Part shown: positions 1-8,600 of the stretch, piece by piece
Numbering within the stretch: the stretch's first letter is position 1
Layout of the letters: the number at the start of each line of letters is the position of its first letter
NCBI GenBank assembly: GCA_051962095.1
Contig: JBQCCP010000100.1
Location: forward strand, 1-23,769
Length of the DNA: 23,769 nucleotides
Source of the DNA: 66-474 sp051962095
GTDB taxonomy: Bacteria > Pseudomonadota > Gammaproteobacteria > Xanthomonadales > Rhodanobacteraceae
Reading direction: 5' to 3'
The notes under the pieces: generated by a model
Told to the model about the DNA's origin: nothing
Database searches by the model: none
The model's input: only the letters and a program-made list of their open reading frames with translations
Program-made: the position numbers and the translations under genes

Positions 1-248
1 TTTCCGTCGGCCGCTCGCCGTGTTCGAGGGGCCCCGCTTTGGCGCGCCTCCTGCGCGCTGTTGCCACAACGCGGATGGTCCGGTTTTGCTTCAAACGAGG
101 CCAGGATGGCCGTGATCGAAGCAGAGCTTTTCCGGGGCCCCTGTGCTGCGGTGCGGGACGGAACAGGACAAGGATGTCGAACGTTCCGGCAACGTTGGGC
201 TTCCCACGGACGGAACTCGTGGTCAACCGCGCCTGCCGCGCCCGGCGG
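1..248. other. left-edge stretch with no gene recognised
   Basis: I see no convincing gene in this stretch. The open frames here run on into the antisense of the cytochrome gene and their translations are arginine-rich and look like shadows. Two copies of the self-complementary octamer GGGGCCCC occur, near 29 and 134, flanking about 100 bases. A short imperfect dyad (GGCCA..TGGCC) lies near 101-113. The stretch lies downstream of the minus-strand cytochrome gene, so it may hold that gene's transcript end, but no hairpin followed by a T-run is evident. Confidence 0.4.
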
Positions 249-746
249 TCACTTCACCTGCGACACCATCCATTTGACGGTCGCTTCCACCTGCGCGTCG
301 GAAAGCGCGGGGTTGCCGCCCTTGGCCGGCATGTGGTTGCCGTCGGGGCCGGTGTAGCCGTCGACTGCGTGCTTGACCAGTGTGTCGATGCCTTCCTTGA
401 TGCGCGGCGCCCACGCGGCCTTGTCGCTGATCTTCGGCGCACCCGCCGCGCCGGTCGAATGGCAGGTGGTGCACAGATGATCGAAGATCGCCTTGCCGTC
501 GGTGGTGCCGCCGTAGGCGACCTGCGAAGCCGCGGCCTTGTCCGCGGCGGCCTTTGCGGCCTCCATCGCGGCACGTCCCGTGTTGCCTGCATACACGGCG
601 CTGACCGGCGTGATGCGCTCGCCCGCCCGTTGCGCTTCCCGCTGATGGCTCTCCTTCGGCAGGGTCGTCCACACGATCGCGCCGATGATGATCAGCACCA
701 CTGCAAAGCCCGCGAGCATGGCGATCATGATCGCGAAATGCCGCAT
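249..746 (-). CDS. membrane-anchored class I cytochrome c (c5-like)
   Basis: Encodes about 165 aa. An N-terminal hydrophobic segment (residues 4-27) would be a membrane anchor or uncleaved signal, placing the domain in the periplasm. A linker rich in Ala and Lys (about 50-75) precedes the haem domain. The haem-binding motif CTTCH is at residues 92-96, and a Met in HMPAKGG (139) is the likely sixth ligand, the pattern of short c5-type monohaem cytochromes. Such proteins shuttle electrons between respiratory or periplasmic redox enzymes. The frame stays open upstream to 923, but the added residues are arginine-rich and precede the hydrophobic segment, so I chose the ATG at 744-746. A GTG at 780-782 is an alternative. 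The gene is divergent from the GMC oxidoreductase, which could donate electrons to a cytochrome; that link is inference. Confidence 0.9.
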   Translation of the reverse strand: MRHFAIMIAMLAGFAVVLIIIGAIVWTTLPKESHQREAQRAGERITPVSAVYAGNTGRAAMEAAKAAADKAAASQVAYGGTTDGKAIFDHLCTTCHSTGAAGAPKISDKAAWAPRIKEGIDTLVKHAVDGYTGPDGNHMPAKGGNPALSDAQVEATVKWMVSQVK

Positions 747-846
747 GAAGGTACGATCAGACGGGGTGAGATGCGTGCTCACTGGCGAACTCCGGCAGGA
801 AAACGAACGGCGTCCCCGGCCCCCGTGGACGCCACATATCCGCGCA

Positions 847-875
847 AGTATAGCGTCCCGGCGATGCCGCTCCAA
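847..875 (-). promoter_or_regulatory. candidate sigma-70 promoter for the cytochrome c gene
   Basis: Read on the minus strand, TTGGAG (875-870) and TATACT (852-847) are separated by 17 bases. The -10 matches the consensus at five of six positions and the -35 keeps the TTG core. Transcription would start near 840, leaving a leader of roughly 95 bases before the ATG at 746. This is a by-eye assignment without experimental support. Confidence 0.4.
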
Positions 876-907
876 ATGCGCCGGCGTGTTGACCTGACAT
901 AGACGCG

Positions 908-928
908 GGCTCGTGTACAACACGAGCC
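908..928. promoter_or_regulatory. perfect 9-bp-arm palindrome, likely operator upstream of the GMC gene
   Basis: The arms GGCTCGTGT (908-916) and ACACGAGCC (920-928) are exact reverse complements around a 3-base centre (ACA). The site lies between two divergent genes and ends 21 bases before the GMC start codon, so a transcription terminator is unlikely. Its size and symmetry suit a dimeric repressor of the TetR or LacI type. A possible -35 box, TTGACC, lies at 889-894, which would place the palindrome over the -10 and start region, although no good -10 is visible. No regulator gene is present in the window. Confidence 0.55.
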
Positions 929-949
929 TTTCATTGCGCGCTCGAAGGC

Positions 950-2515
950 ATGCCCGGCAACCACTACGACATCATCGTGATCGGTACCGGGCCCGGCGGC
1001 GCGGCGCTGGCCCAGCGGCTCGCGCCCTCGGGCAAGCAGATCCTGATGCTGGAGCGCGGCGGATTCCTCAGGCGTTCGCCCGACAACTGGAGCGCGAAGT
1101 CAGTCTTCATCGACAACACGTACCAGGCGGACGAGACCTGGTACGACAAACGCGGCACGGCCTTCCATCCCGGCTTGCACTATTTCGTGGGCGGCAATTC
1201 AAAAATGTACGGCGCGGCGCTGTTCCGCCTGCGCGAACGAGACTTCGAGGCAGCCCGCCACGCCGACGGTATCTCGCCCGAGTGGCCGCTGAAATACGAC
1301 GTGTTCGCGCCGTATTACGACGAGGCGGAAAAACTCTTCCGCGTGCACGGCGCGGCGGGCGAGGACCCGACCGAACCGCATCGCAGCGGACCGTATCCGT
1401 TTCCGCCGGTCGCGCACGAACCGCGGATGCAGCAACTGTCCGACACCTTCGCGCAACAAGGGCTGCATCCGTTCCACATGCCGCTCGGCATCCTGCTGGA
1501 TGAAACCGACGGTGTGATCGCGCGTTCGAGTCCGTGCGTGCGCTGCGGCACGTTCGACGGTTATCCCTGTCCGACCAACGGCAAGGCCGATGCCGAAATC
1601 ATCTGCGTGAACCCGACGCTCACCGCGCATTCGAATGTGACGCTGCTGACCGGCGCGTATGCCTCGCGCCTCGACACTGATGCGTCCGGAAGTACGGTGG
1701 CGACGGTGCAAGTGGAGCGGGACGATGCGAAGGAAACCTATTCTGCCGACATCGTGGTGGTCGCCTGCGGCGCGCTGTCCTCTGCGCTGCTGCTGTTGCG
1801 GTCGGCCAGCGACAGGCACCCCAACGGACTCGCGAATGGTTCCGACCAGGTCGGCCGCAACTACATCCGCCACAACCAGTCGGTGCTGATGGCGATCACG
1901 CGCGAACCCAACGACACGATTTTCCAGAAAACCGTGGGCGTCAGCGACTTCTATTTCGGCGCAAAGGATTGGGAGTTTCCGCTGGGGCTGATCCAGATGA
2001 CCGGCAAGTCCCACGCCGACACGCTGCGCGGCGAAGCGCTGCCCGATTGGCTCACTTGGCTGCCGGAAAAACCGTTCGAATACATCGCCCGCCACTCGCT
2101 GGATTTCTGGCTGTCCAGCGAAGACCTGCCGCGTCCGGAGAACCGCATCCGCTACGACGGCGACCGCGTGGTGGTGGACCAGACCGACAACAACATGGAA
2201 GCGCATCTCCGGCTGAAGAAAAAACTGGAAGCGCTGCTGGAACCGATCGGCGCGCATCCGCACACGCTGCGCCGCACGCGCTACCTGGGCAAGGACATCC
2301 CGATCGGCGGTACCGCGCACCAGGCCGGCACCGCGCGTTTCGGGACCGATCCGAAAACCTCGGTGCTCGACCTCGATTGCAAGGCGCACGAGCTGGACAA
2401 TCTTTATGTCGCCGACGCGAGTTTCTTTCCCTCGATCGGCGCGGTGAATCCCACGCTCACGATCGTCGCGAATGCGCTGCGCGTGGCGGACCGGATTGCG
2501 GAGCGGATGAAATGA
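950..2515 (+). CDS. GMC-family FAD-dependent oxidoreductase (pyranose-oxidase-like)
   Basis: 521 aa, a normal length for the glucose-methanol-choline family. An N-terminal Rossmann motif GTGPGG (residues 12-17) binds FAD. GGNSKMYGAALFR (about 83-95) matches the flavin-contact region. The C-terminal domain has GGTAHQAGTARFG with His457 and then VNPTLT with Asn500. The His and Asn about 43 residues apart resemble the His/Asn catalytic pair of pyranose 2-oxidase, so a sugar or polyol is a plausible substrate; this is a by-eye alignment. I see no signal peptide or Tat motif, suggesting a cytoplasmic or bound enzyme. An in-frame stop at 890-892 and lack of other starts support the ATG at 950; the only SD-like bases (GAAGG, 944-948) are too close to be convincing. 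The likely acceptor, oxygen or a cytochrome or quinone, cannot be read from the sequence. Confidence 0.88.
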   Translation: MPGNHYDIIVIGTGPGGAALAQRLAPSGKQILMLERGGFLRRSPDNWSAKSVFIDNTYQADETWYDKRGTAFHPGLHYFVGGNSKMYGAALFRLRERDFEAARHADGISPEWPLKYDVFAPYYDEAEKLFRVHGAAGEDPTEPHRSGPYPFPPVAHEPRMQQLSDTFAQQGLHPFHMPLGILLDETDGVIARSSPCVRCGTFDGYPCPTNGKADAEIICVNPTLTAHSNVTLLTGAYASRLDTDASGSTVATVQVERDDAKETYSADIVVVACGALSSALLLLRSASDRHPNGLANGSDQVGRNYIRHNQSVLMAITREPNDTIFQKTVGVSDFYFGAKDWEFPLGLIQMTGKSHADTLRGEALPDWLTWLPEKPFEYIARHSLDFWLSSEDLPRPENRIRYDGDRVVVDQTDNNMEAHLRLKKKLEALLEPIGAHPHTLRRTRYLGKDIPIGGTAHQAGTARFGTDPKTSVLDLDCKAHELDNLYVADASFFPSIGAVNPTLTIVANALRVADRIAERMK

Positions 2516-2531
2516 TGGTGTGTCGGACCCT

Positions 2532-2724
2532 CGTCATTCCGGAGCCGTCCGCGGCTCCTTGCGGACGGAATCCGGAATCGGTTTGTTTCGATCTCCGTGA
2601 CGGATTTGAAACCGATAGACTCGCGCCATCCTTGGCGCTCGCCCTTTGGCCGCCTGCGGCGTTCGCGTTTGCAGTCCCTGCAAACGCAGTCGGGTTCCGC
2701 ACTGCGCGCGGCCCCGGAATGACC
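2532..2724. repeat. intergenic palindromic element, extended copy of the cloverleaf repeat
   Basis: Outer arms CGTCATTCCGGAGC (2532-2545) and GCCCCGGAATGACC (2711-2724) pair at 12 of 14 positions. Inside are hairpins CCGTCCGC/GCGGACGG (2545-2552/2561-2568), ATCGGTTT/AAACCGAT (2577-2584/2609-2616), a perfect 10-bp stem with 3-base loop GCGTTTGCAG/CTGCAAACGC (2665-2674/2678-2687), and a weak CCGC/GCGG (2697-2700/2708-2711). The ends and order match the element at 22181-22303. This copy carries about 75 extra bases near 2617-2691. It fills most of the gap between the GMC and DoxX genes and could act on the transcript as a folded or processing site. Confidence 0.75.
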
Positions 2725-2783
2725 AGAAGTGTGTGGTGCCGTGCTACGCGATTCCAGGGAATGAGGGGATCCAGGAGTCCGAT

Positions 2784-3296
2784 ATGTGGCTGAATCTCTA
2801 TTTCATCCCGGTCGTGATCCGCGTATGCCTGGTGGTGCTGTTCCCCTTCAGCGCGCTGGACAAGATCGTGTTCTGGAAGGACGCGATCGCGCAGGCCGAT
2901 TCCTCGTTCCTGCCGAAATCGAGCGGGCCGCCGCTGCTGATCGCCGCGATCATCGTGGAAGCCGTCGCGCCGTTCTGCATCGTGTCCGGCTGGCACGACC
3001 GTCTCGCCGCGTTTGTGCTGGCGCTGTTCTGCGCCGTCACCGCAATCCTGTATCACCCGTTCTGGAAGTTCAGCGACTTCTGGAAATCCCGCAACAGCGT
3101 GGCGCGCAGTCACTTCTGGGATTTCCTGAAGAACTTCGGGCTGGTCGGCGGCTTGCTGTTGGTCGTATTCGCAACGCAACTCGCGCCCGCGGGCGTGGTG
3201 GCGCGGCGGCCGCTTTCATCGACCGCGGTGTACACGCCGGCCGGTACCGCGCCGCCTTCGGCCGTCCCCGGATGGACGAACTCCAATGAGCACTGA
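2784..3296 (+). CDS. DoxX-like four-helix membrane protein
   Basis: 170 aa with four hydrophobic segments (about residues 5-25, 45-68, 70-88 and 112-132), the size and topology of DoxX/DoxD-like proteins. Family members are inner-membrane proteins often found beside oxidoreductases, and some take part in quinone-linked oxidation; the role here is unknown. The frame extends back to 2646, but the ATG at 2784 has a good AGGAG (2773-2777) and begins just before the first helix, while the upstream residues lie inside the repeat element. The last 11 bases overlap the cupin gene, so the two are likely co-translated. The C-terminal tail after about residue 135 is hydrophilic and Pro/Ala-rich. Confidence 0.75.
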   Translation: MWLNLYFIPVVIRVCLVVLFPFSALDKIVFWKDAIAQADSSFLPKSSGPPLLIAAIIVEAVAPFCIVSGWHDRLAAFVLALFCAVTAILYHPFWKFSDFWKSRNSVARSHFWDFLKNFGLVGGLLLVVFATQLAPAGVVARRPLSSTAVYTPAGTAPPSAVPGWTNSNEH

Positions 3297-3708
3297 CGCA
3301 CCCGAACTCACCTATTGGCACGTCTGCACGGATGCGCGCGGCGTCAGCCACCAGGAACGCCGCACGCTGCACGATTTCGAACGCCAGAGCATGGGCGGCG
3401 CCGCGCCACAATGGAACGACGTGCTGGAACAAAAACCCGCGCGCGCGATGTTCAGCGTGCTGCCCGTCGGCTGGACCGGCGACTGGCACGAGAATCCCGC
3501 GCCGCAATGGATCGTGCCGCTGTCGGGCCGCTGGTTCGTGGAGACGATGGACGGAACGCGCGTGGAAATGGGCGCGGGGGAGGTGTCGTTCGGCGGCGAC
3601 CAGGGTTGCGTCGCCGACACGCAAGGGCACAAGGGTCATCGTTCCGGCACCGTCGGCGACGAACCCGCGGTGCTGATGATCGTGCAGATGGACGGCGCCG
3701 ATGAGTGA
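3286..3708 (+). CDS. small single-domain cupin protein
   Basis: 140 aa. The middle (about residues 55-135) looks like one cupin barrel: GDWHENPAPQWIVPLSGRW, then a Gly-rich turn and E-M-G-A-G-E-V before a strand and a late GHKGHRSG. His68 and the GHKGH histidines could bind a metal, but the canonical spacing is not clear. Small cupins near sugar enzymes may be isomerases, dioxygenase-like enzymes or sensors; the substrate cannot be told. It overlaps the DoxX gene by 11 bases at its start and the SMP-30 gene by 8 bases at its end, placing it within a translationally coupled run. Confidence 0.72.
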   Translation: MSTDAPELTYWHVCTDARGVSHQERRTLHDFERQSMGGAAPQWNDVLEQKPARAMFSVLPVGWTGDWHENPAPQWIVPLSGRWFVETMDGTRVEMGAGEVSFGGDQGCVADTQGHKGHRSGTVGDEPAVLMIVQMDGADE

Positions 3709-4606
3709 TTACGAAATCCTCGATCCACGTTTCCGCTCGATGGTGTTGCCGAACGCGCCGCTGGAAAAATTGGCCGACGGGTTCCGCTGGCTGGAAGGCC
3801 CGGTGTGGTTCGCGGACCTGCAATGCCTGTTGTTCAGCGACATCCCGAATGACCGCGTGATGCGCTGGACGGCTTCGGGCGGCGTGTCGGTGTTTCGGCA
3901 ACCCTCGCGCTTCGCAAACGGCCATACCCGCGATCGCGAAGGACGACTGATCGGCTGCCTGCACGGCGGGCGCGCGATCGTGCGCACCGAACTCGATGGC
4001 AGCGTGACCACGCTGGTCGACCGTTTCGAAGGCAGACGCCTCAACTCACCCAACGACGTCGCGGTGAAATCCGAGGGCACGATCTGGTTTTCCGATCCGC
4101 CCTACGGCATCCAGACCGATTACGAAGGCGGCAAGCACGTGTCGGAACTACCCGCCAACCTGTACCGTTTCGATCCGCGCGACGGCTCGCTGGACGTCGT
4201 GATCGGCGATATCGCGGGTCCGAACGGCTTGTGCTTCTCGCCCGACGAAAAGCGCCTGTACGTCACCGACACCGGCATCCAGTTCGAACCCGATTCGAAG
4301 CACTGCATCCGCGCATATGACGTGGGCGACGACGGCAAGTCGCTGCGCAACGGCCGCGACTTCCACGCGACCGCCACCGGCCACGCCGATGGCATCCGCT
4401 GCGACGAGGACGGCAACGTCTGGGCCGCCGTCGGCGATGGCGTGCACTGCGTCGCGCCCGACGGCACTTTGCTCGGTCGCCTCAAGCTGCCGTGCACGGT
4501 TTCGAATCTCTGCTTCGGCGATCGACACCGCAGCCGGCTGTTCCTGTGCGCGTCGCAATCGCTGTACGCGATCTGGGTCAACCGGCGCGGCGCGCAGCGG
4601 CCATGA
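3701..4606 (+). CDS. SMP-30/gluconolactonase family lactonase
   Basis: 301 aa, typical for SMP-30/gluconolactonase/LRE-like six-bladed propellers. Family metal-ligand positions are visible: Glu32 in WLEGPVW, Asn175 in AGPNGLCFSPDE and Asp230 in HADGIRCDEDGN. NSPNDV (115-120) and FSDIPNDRVMRW (45-56) are also hallmarks. Characterised members hydrolyse sugar lactones such as glucono-1,5-lactone using a divalent metal. Lack of a signal peptide suggests a cytoplasmic enzyme. Flanked by a GMC oxidoreductase and, farther on, a glucose-dehydrogenase-like SDR, it is well placed to open a lactone made by either. Its stop codon overlaps the next start as ATGA. Confidence 0.88.
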   Translation: MSDYEILDPRFRSMVLPNAPLEKLADGFRWLEGPVWFADLQCLLFSDIPNDRVMRWTASGGVSVFRQPSRFANGHTRDREGRLIGCLHGGRAIVRTELDGSVTTLVDRFEGRRLNSPNDVAVKSEGTIWFSDPPYGIQTDYEGGKHVSELPANLYRFDPRDGSLDVVIGDIAGPNGLCFSPDEKRLYVTDTGIQFEPDSKHCIRAYDVGDDGKSLRNGRDFHATATGHADGIRCDEDGNVWAAVGDGVHCVAPDGTLLGRLKLPCTVSNLCFGDRHRSRLFLCASQSLYAIWVNRRGAQRP

Positions 4607-5520
4607 GCCACGGCATCCGCGAATGGCTGCGGCTCGAGCGCAACACCGCGCACCTCGAACGCGCGATCGCGTTCTACCGCGACGCGCTGGGATTCGTGGT
4701 CGAGGACGCCAGCGCAGCGGCGCCGGCTTGGGCCCTGCTGCCCGGCTTGTGCGACACGCCGCCGCGTTGCGCCGGGCTTTCGCTCGGAGCGCAGTCCCTG
4801 ATGCTGACGGAATTCCCGAACGCCGCGCCGTATCCGGAAGACCGCGCCTCGAACGACCTGTGTTTCCAGCATTGCGCGATCGTCACCGAAGACATGCCGT
4901 CCGCGCATGATCGCGTGCTGCGGCACGGCGCCACGCCCATCACGCAGGGCGGTCCGCAAACGTTGCCGCCCTCCACGGGTTCGGTGACCGCCTTCAAGTT
5001 CCGCGATCCGGACGGCCATCCACTGGAACTGATCGCGTTCCCCGACGGCGCCGGCGATCCGGCTTGGCAATCGGGAACGGGTGAAGGCGCGACGCTCGGT
5101 ATCGACCACAGCGGGATCAGCGTGGCCAACGTCGAACGCAGCGTGCTGCACTACGAACTGCTCGGCCTCCGCATCGCCGCGCGCGGCGTGAACCGCGGAC
5201 TCGAACAGCAGCGCCTCGACGCTCTCGCTGACGTCGAGGTGGACGTGATCGCGCTGCAAGCCCGGACGCGGACGCCCCACCTGGAGTTGCTGGGTTACCG
5301 CCGGCCGCCGGGTCGCGCGACCGCGCCGCCTGCGCTCACCGCCATCGCCTCCGATCGCTCGGTCTGGCAGGCGGAAAACGTGGACGTGCTGCTGGAAGCG
5401 CTGGCCGATGCCGGATTTCCCGACGGCGTCGTGGTCAGTGGATTCGCGCGCGGCGCGACGGTCGCACTGCTGCGCGATCCCGATGGTCACCTGAACGTGC
5501 TGAACGAGTCCCCGGCGTGA
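4603..5520 (+). CDS. two-domain VOC (glyoxalase/dioxygenase fold) protein
   Basis: 305 aa with two vicinal-oxygen-chelate halves. The first has HLERAIAFYRDALGF (about 15-29), QHCAIVTEDM and RDPDGHPLELIAFP (about 137-150). The second begins GIDHSGISVANVERSV (about 166-181), has HLELLGY, and ends with RDPDGHLNVLNESPA. The duplicated D-P-D-G-H strand turns, with His and Glu candidates for metal binding, define the superfamily. It holds glyoxalases, extradiol dioxygenases and isomerases, so the reaction is not predictable. The frame opens earlier (4492), but that part overlaps the lactonase gene; the ATG at 4603 forms a clean ATGA junction with its stop. It is the last gene of the run; 94 bases separate it from the glucan synthase gene. 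Confidence 0.8.
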   Translation: MSHGIREWLRLERNTAHLERAIAFYRDALGFVVEDASAAAPAWALLPGLCDTPPRCAGLSLGAQSLMLTEFPNAAPYPEDRASNDLCFQHCAIVTEDMPSAHDRVLRHGATPITQGGPQTLPPSTGSVTAFKFRDPDGHPLELIAFPDGAGDPAWQSGTGEGATLGIDHSGISVANVERSVLHYELLGLRIAARGVNRGLEQQRLDALADVEVDVIALQARTRTPHLELLGYRRPPGRATAPPALTAIASDRSVWQAENVDVLLEALADAGFPDGVVVSGFARGATVALLRDPDGHLNVLNESPA

Positions 5521-5614
5521 TGCCGGCGCCCGGGAGGCGACCGGCTGTCGATACATTGCGGCAACGGCGGTTTCGCTAACATCGAAGGTTCCAATGGACG
5601 AGTGATCCCTCGAG

Positions 5615-8600
5615 GTGCCGCGCAAACACCGCCCGCAAGCATGGATTCGCAGGTTCCGGATACGGCGCGCCGCGCGCCGCATCGCGCATGTGCACACGGC
5701 TCCGCGCGACATGCCCGACGCTGCAGCGCTGGCGGTTTCCGCCGCCGCGCTCGCGCGTGAACACAACCGGCTGACCGACGCGCCGCCGTTCGACATCGCG
5801 CGCGCGCTCACCCAGCACGACCAGACCCTTGCGCACGCCTACGCGGTCGCGCGCACCGCCGCCAGCGAGAACCGCCGCGTCGAACCGGCCGCCGAGTGGC
5901 TGATCGACAACGTCTACCTGATCCGCAACCAGATCCGCGAAGTGCGCGAAGCGCTGTCGCCAAGGGTGTGGCGGCGGCTACCGCGCAGCAAGACCGCGGA
6001 CGGCACCGTGGTGCCGCGCATCCTGCGGCTGCTGCGCGCGTGCATCGCCTCGCTGGACGGCAATCTCGAACCCGATGCCATCGAGCGTTACCTCGACGAC
6101 TACCAGCGGCACGGTCCGCTGGACATGGTGGAACTGTGGACGCTGCCGGTGCTGATCCGCGTCACGCTGATCGAGGGACTCGCCGCCTGCGCGGTCGCGA
6201 TCGCGCGGCGCCTGGAGGCGTACTCGCGTGCCGAGTTCTGGGCCGAGCACCTGGTTGATGTCGCCACCCATACGCCCGCCGAGATGCTGGTGAGCGTCGC
6301 CGAAATGGCGCGCGCCGAATCGTTCATCTCGCCCGCGTTCGCGGCCGAGTTCTACCGCCTGCTGGAAGGCAAGCATCCATCGCTGAAACTCGCGCTGAGC
6401 TTCGCCGAGGGGCAACTGGAACAACGCGGCACCAGCGTGGCGCGCGTGATCGACGGCGAGGCGCGCGAGCAGGCCGCCGACCAGGTTTCCATCGCGAACC
6501 GCATCAACAGCCTGCGGCGCGTCAACGAAACCAACTGGTCGGAACTGATCGAACGCGTGGCCGTGGTAGACCGGATCCTCGCGGAAGATCCCGCGGGTGC
6601 TTACGCGGACATGGATTTCGCGACCCGCGGCCGCTACCGGTACACGATCGAATCGCTGGCGCTGCGCAGCGGCCACGGCGAACCCGACATCGCGCGGCGT
6701 GCGATCGAACTGGCGGCAGCCGACCACGATCCCGCCGGCGACCCGCGCGTGCACCACGTCGGTTATTTCCTGATCGGCCCGGGACGGGCCGCACTCGAAC
6801 GCGAACTCGGCGCCAGCGCGCCGGCCGAACACCGCATCGCAGCGCGCCTGCGACGCTGGCCCTCCGCCACGTACCTCGGCGGGATATTCACCATCAGCCT
6901 GGTGATCACCGCGCTGGTCTGGTCGGGCCACCGCTGGTACGTGGCACCCATGCCGCTGGCGGTCGACGTGGTGTTGCTGATCGCGGTGTTCGTGGCAGCG
7001 AGCCAGCCCGCGGTCGCGCTGGTGAACTGGGCGCTGGGCATGCTGGTGCCCGCGCAACTGCTGCCGAAGATGTCGTTCTCCGGCGGCAGTCCCGACGACT
7101 GTCGCACGCTGGTGGTGGTGCCGTGGCTGCTCGGCAGCCCGCACGGGCTTGCCGAGCAACTCGACGAACTGGAAATCCGCTACCTCGGCAACCGCGATCC
7201 GAACCTGCGCTACGCGCTGCTGACGGATTTTCCGGACGCGCCCGAGCGCGACATGCCGGGCGACGCCGGCCTGCTGCAGGCGGCCACGGCGGGCGTCGAC
7301 CGGCTCAACGCGAAGTATCCGCTGGCCGGCAGCACGCGCTTTTACCTGTTCCACCGGCCGCGCGAATGGAATGCGCGGCAATCGGTGTGGATGGGTTTCG
7401 AACGCAAGCGAGGCAAGCTGGGCGACCTGAACCGCATCCTGCGTGGCGTGCCCCCGGAACGCGCCTTCAGCGTGGTGATCGGCGACGTGGAGGCGCTGCA
7501 GACCGCGCGCTACGTGATCACGCTGGACGCGGATACCCAGCTTCCGCCCGAAGCCGCGCGCAAGCTGATCGAAACCATGGCGCATCCGTTGAACCGTCCG
7601 TGGTTCAGCAAGGGCTCGCGCCGCGTGGTCGCGGGCTACGGCCTGCTGCAGCCCCGCATTTCGGTGACGTGGAGCGCCGATCGTCCCAGCCGCTTCGCGC
7701 GGCTGTACAGCGATTCCACCGGGCTCGATCCATACACCCGTGCTGTGTCGGACGTGTATCAGGACCTGTTCTGCGAGGCCTCGTTCGTCGGCAAGGGCAT
7801 CTACGACGTGGACGCGTTCAGCCGCTCGGTCGGCTCGCGTTTTCCCAACGACCTGATCCTGTCGCACGACCTGCTGGAAGGTTCCTACGCGCGCGCGGGC
7901 CTGGTCAGCGACATCGAACTGATCGAACACCAGCCCAACAGCTTCAGCGTGGACGTGCGCCGCCGCCATCGCTGGACACGGGGCGACTGGCAGATCGTGC
8001 AATGGCTGCTGCCGATCGTGCCCGGGCCGCGCCGGCGCGGGTTGCGCAACACGCTGAAGGCGCACCATCGCTGGAAGATCCTCGACAACCTGCGCCGCGG
8101 ACTGGTGCCGCTGGCGATGCTGGCGCTGCTGCTGCGCGGCTGGTCGCACGGGCCATTCGCGGTGTACTGGACGCTGGTCGTGGTGGTCCTGCTGCTGGGC
8201 GCGCCGCTGCTGATCGCGCTGGTGCAGGTCGGGCGCAACGTGAAGCAGCGCGTACCGCGGCGCCGCTGGCGCAGCACCTGGCGCGGGATCCGGGATGAGC
8301 TTTTGCGCGACGTGTTTTCGATCGCGACGCTGCCGTTCGAAACCTGGCTGAACCTCGACGCGATCGCCCGCAGCGCCGGACGCCTGCTGTTCACGCGCCG
8401 CCACCTGCTGGAATGGACGCCGATGACCGATGCGGTGCGCGGCGCGGCGTCGACGCTGCCGCGTTACGCGCGCCTGATGTGGGTGGCGCCGGCGACCGCG
8501 GTGGTCGCGGGCCTGCTGCTCGCATGGGCCGTGCCGGAAGCGCTGCCCGCCGCGCTGGCGTTCCTGACGCTGTGGTTCATGTCGCCGGTCCTCGCGTGGT

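Noticed and set aside
29..141. GGGGCCCC repeats as an insertion-sequence end or terminator
   Set aside because: The octamer is itself a palindrome and likely in GC-rich DNA; no transposase, target duplication or T-run accompanies it.
39..902. A plus-strand frame of 287 codons at the left end
   Set aside because: It runs antisense to the cytochrome gene with its CTTCH motif and is Arg-rich; no domain is seen.
3286..3708. Naming the cupin as a specific isomerase or dioxygenase
   Set aside because: The metal-binding motifs are too weak to choose any one activity.
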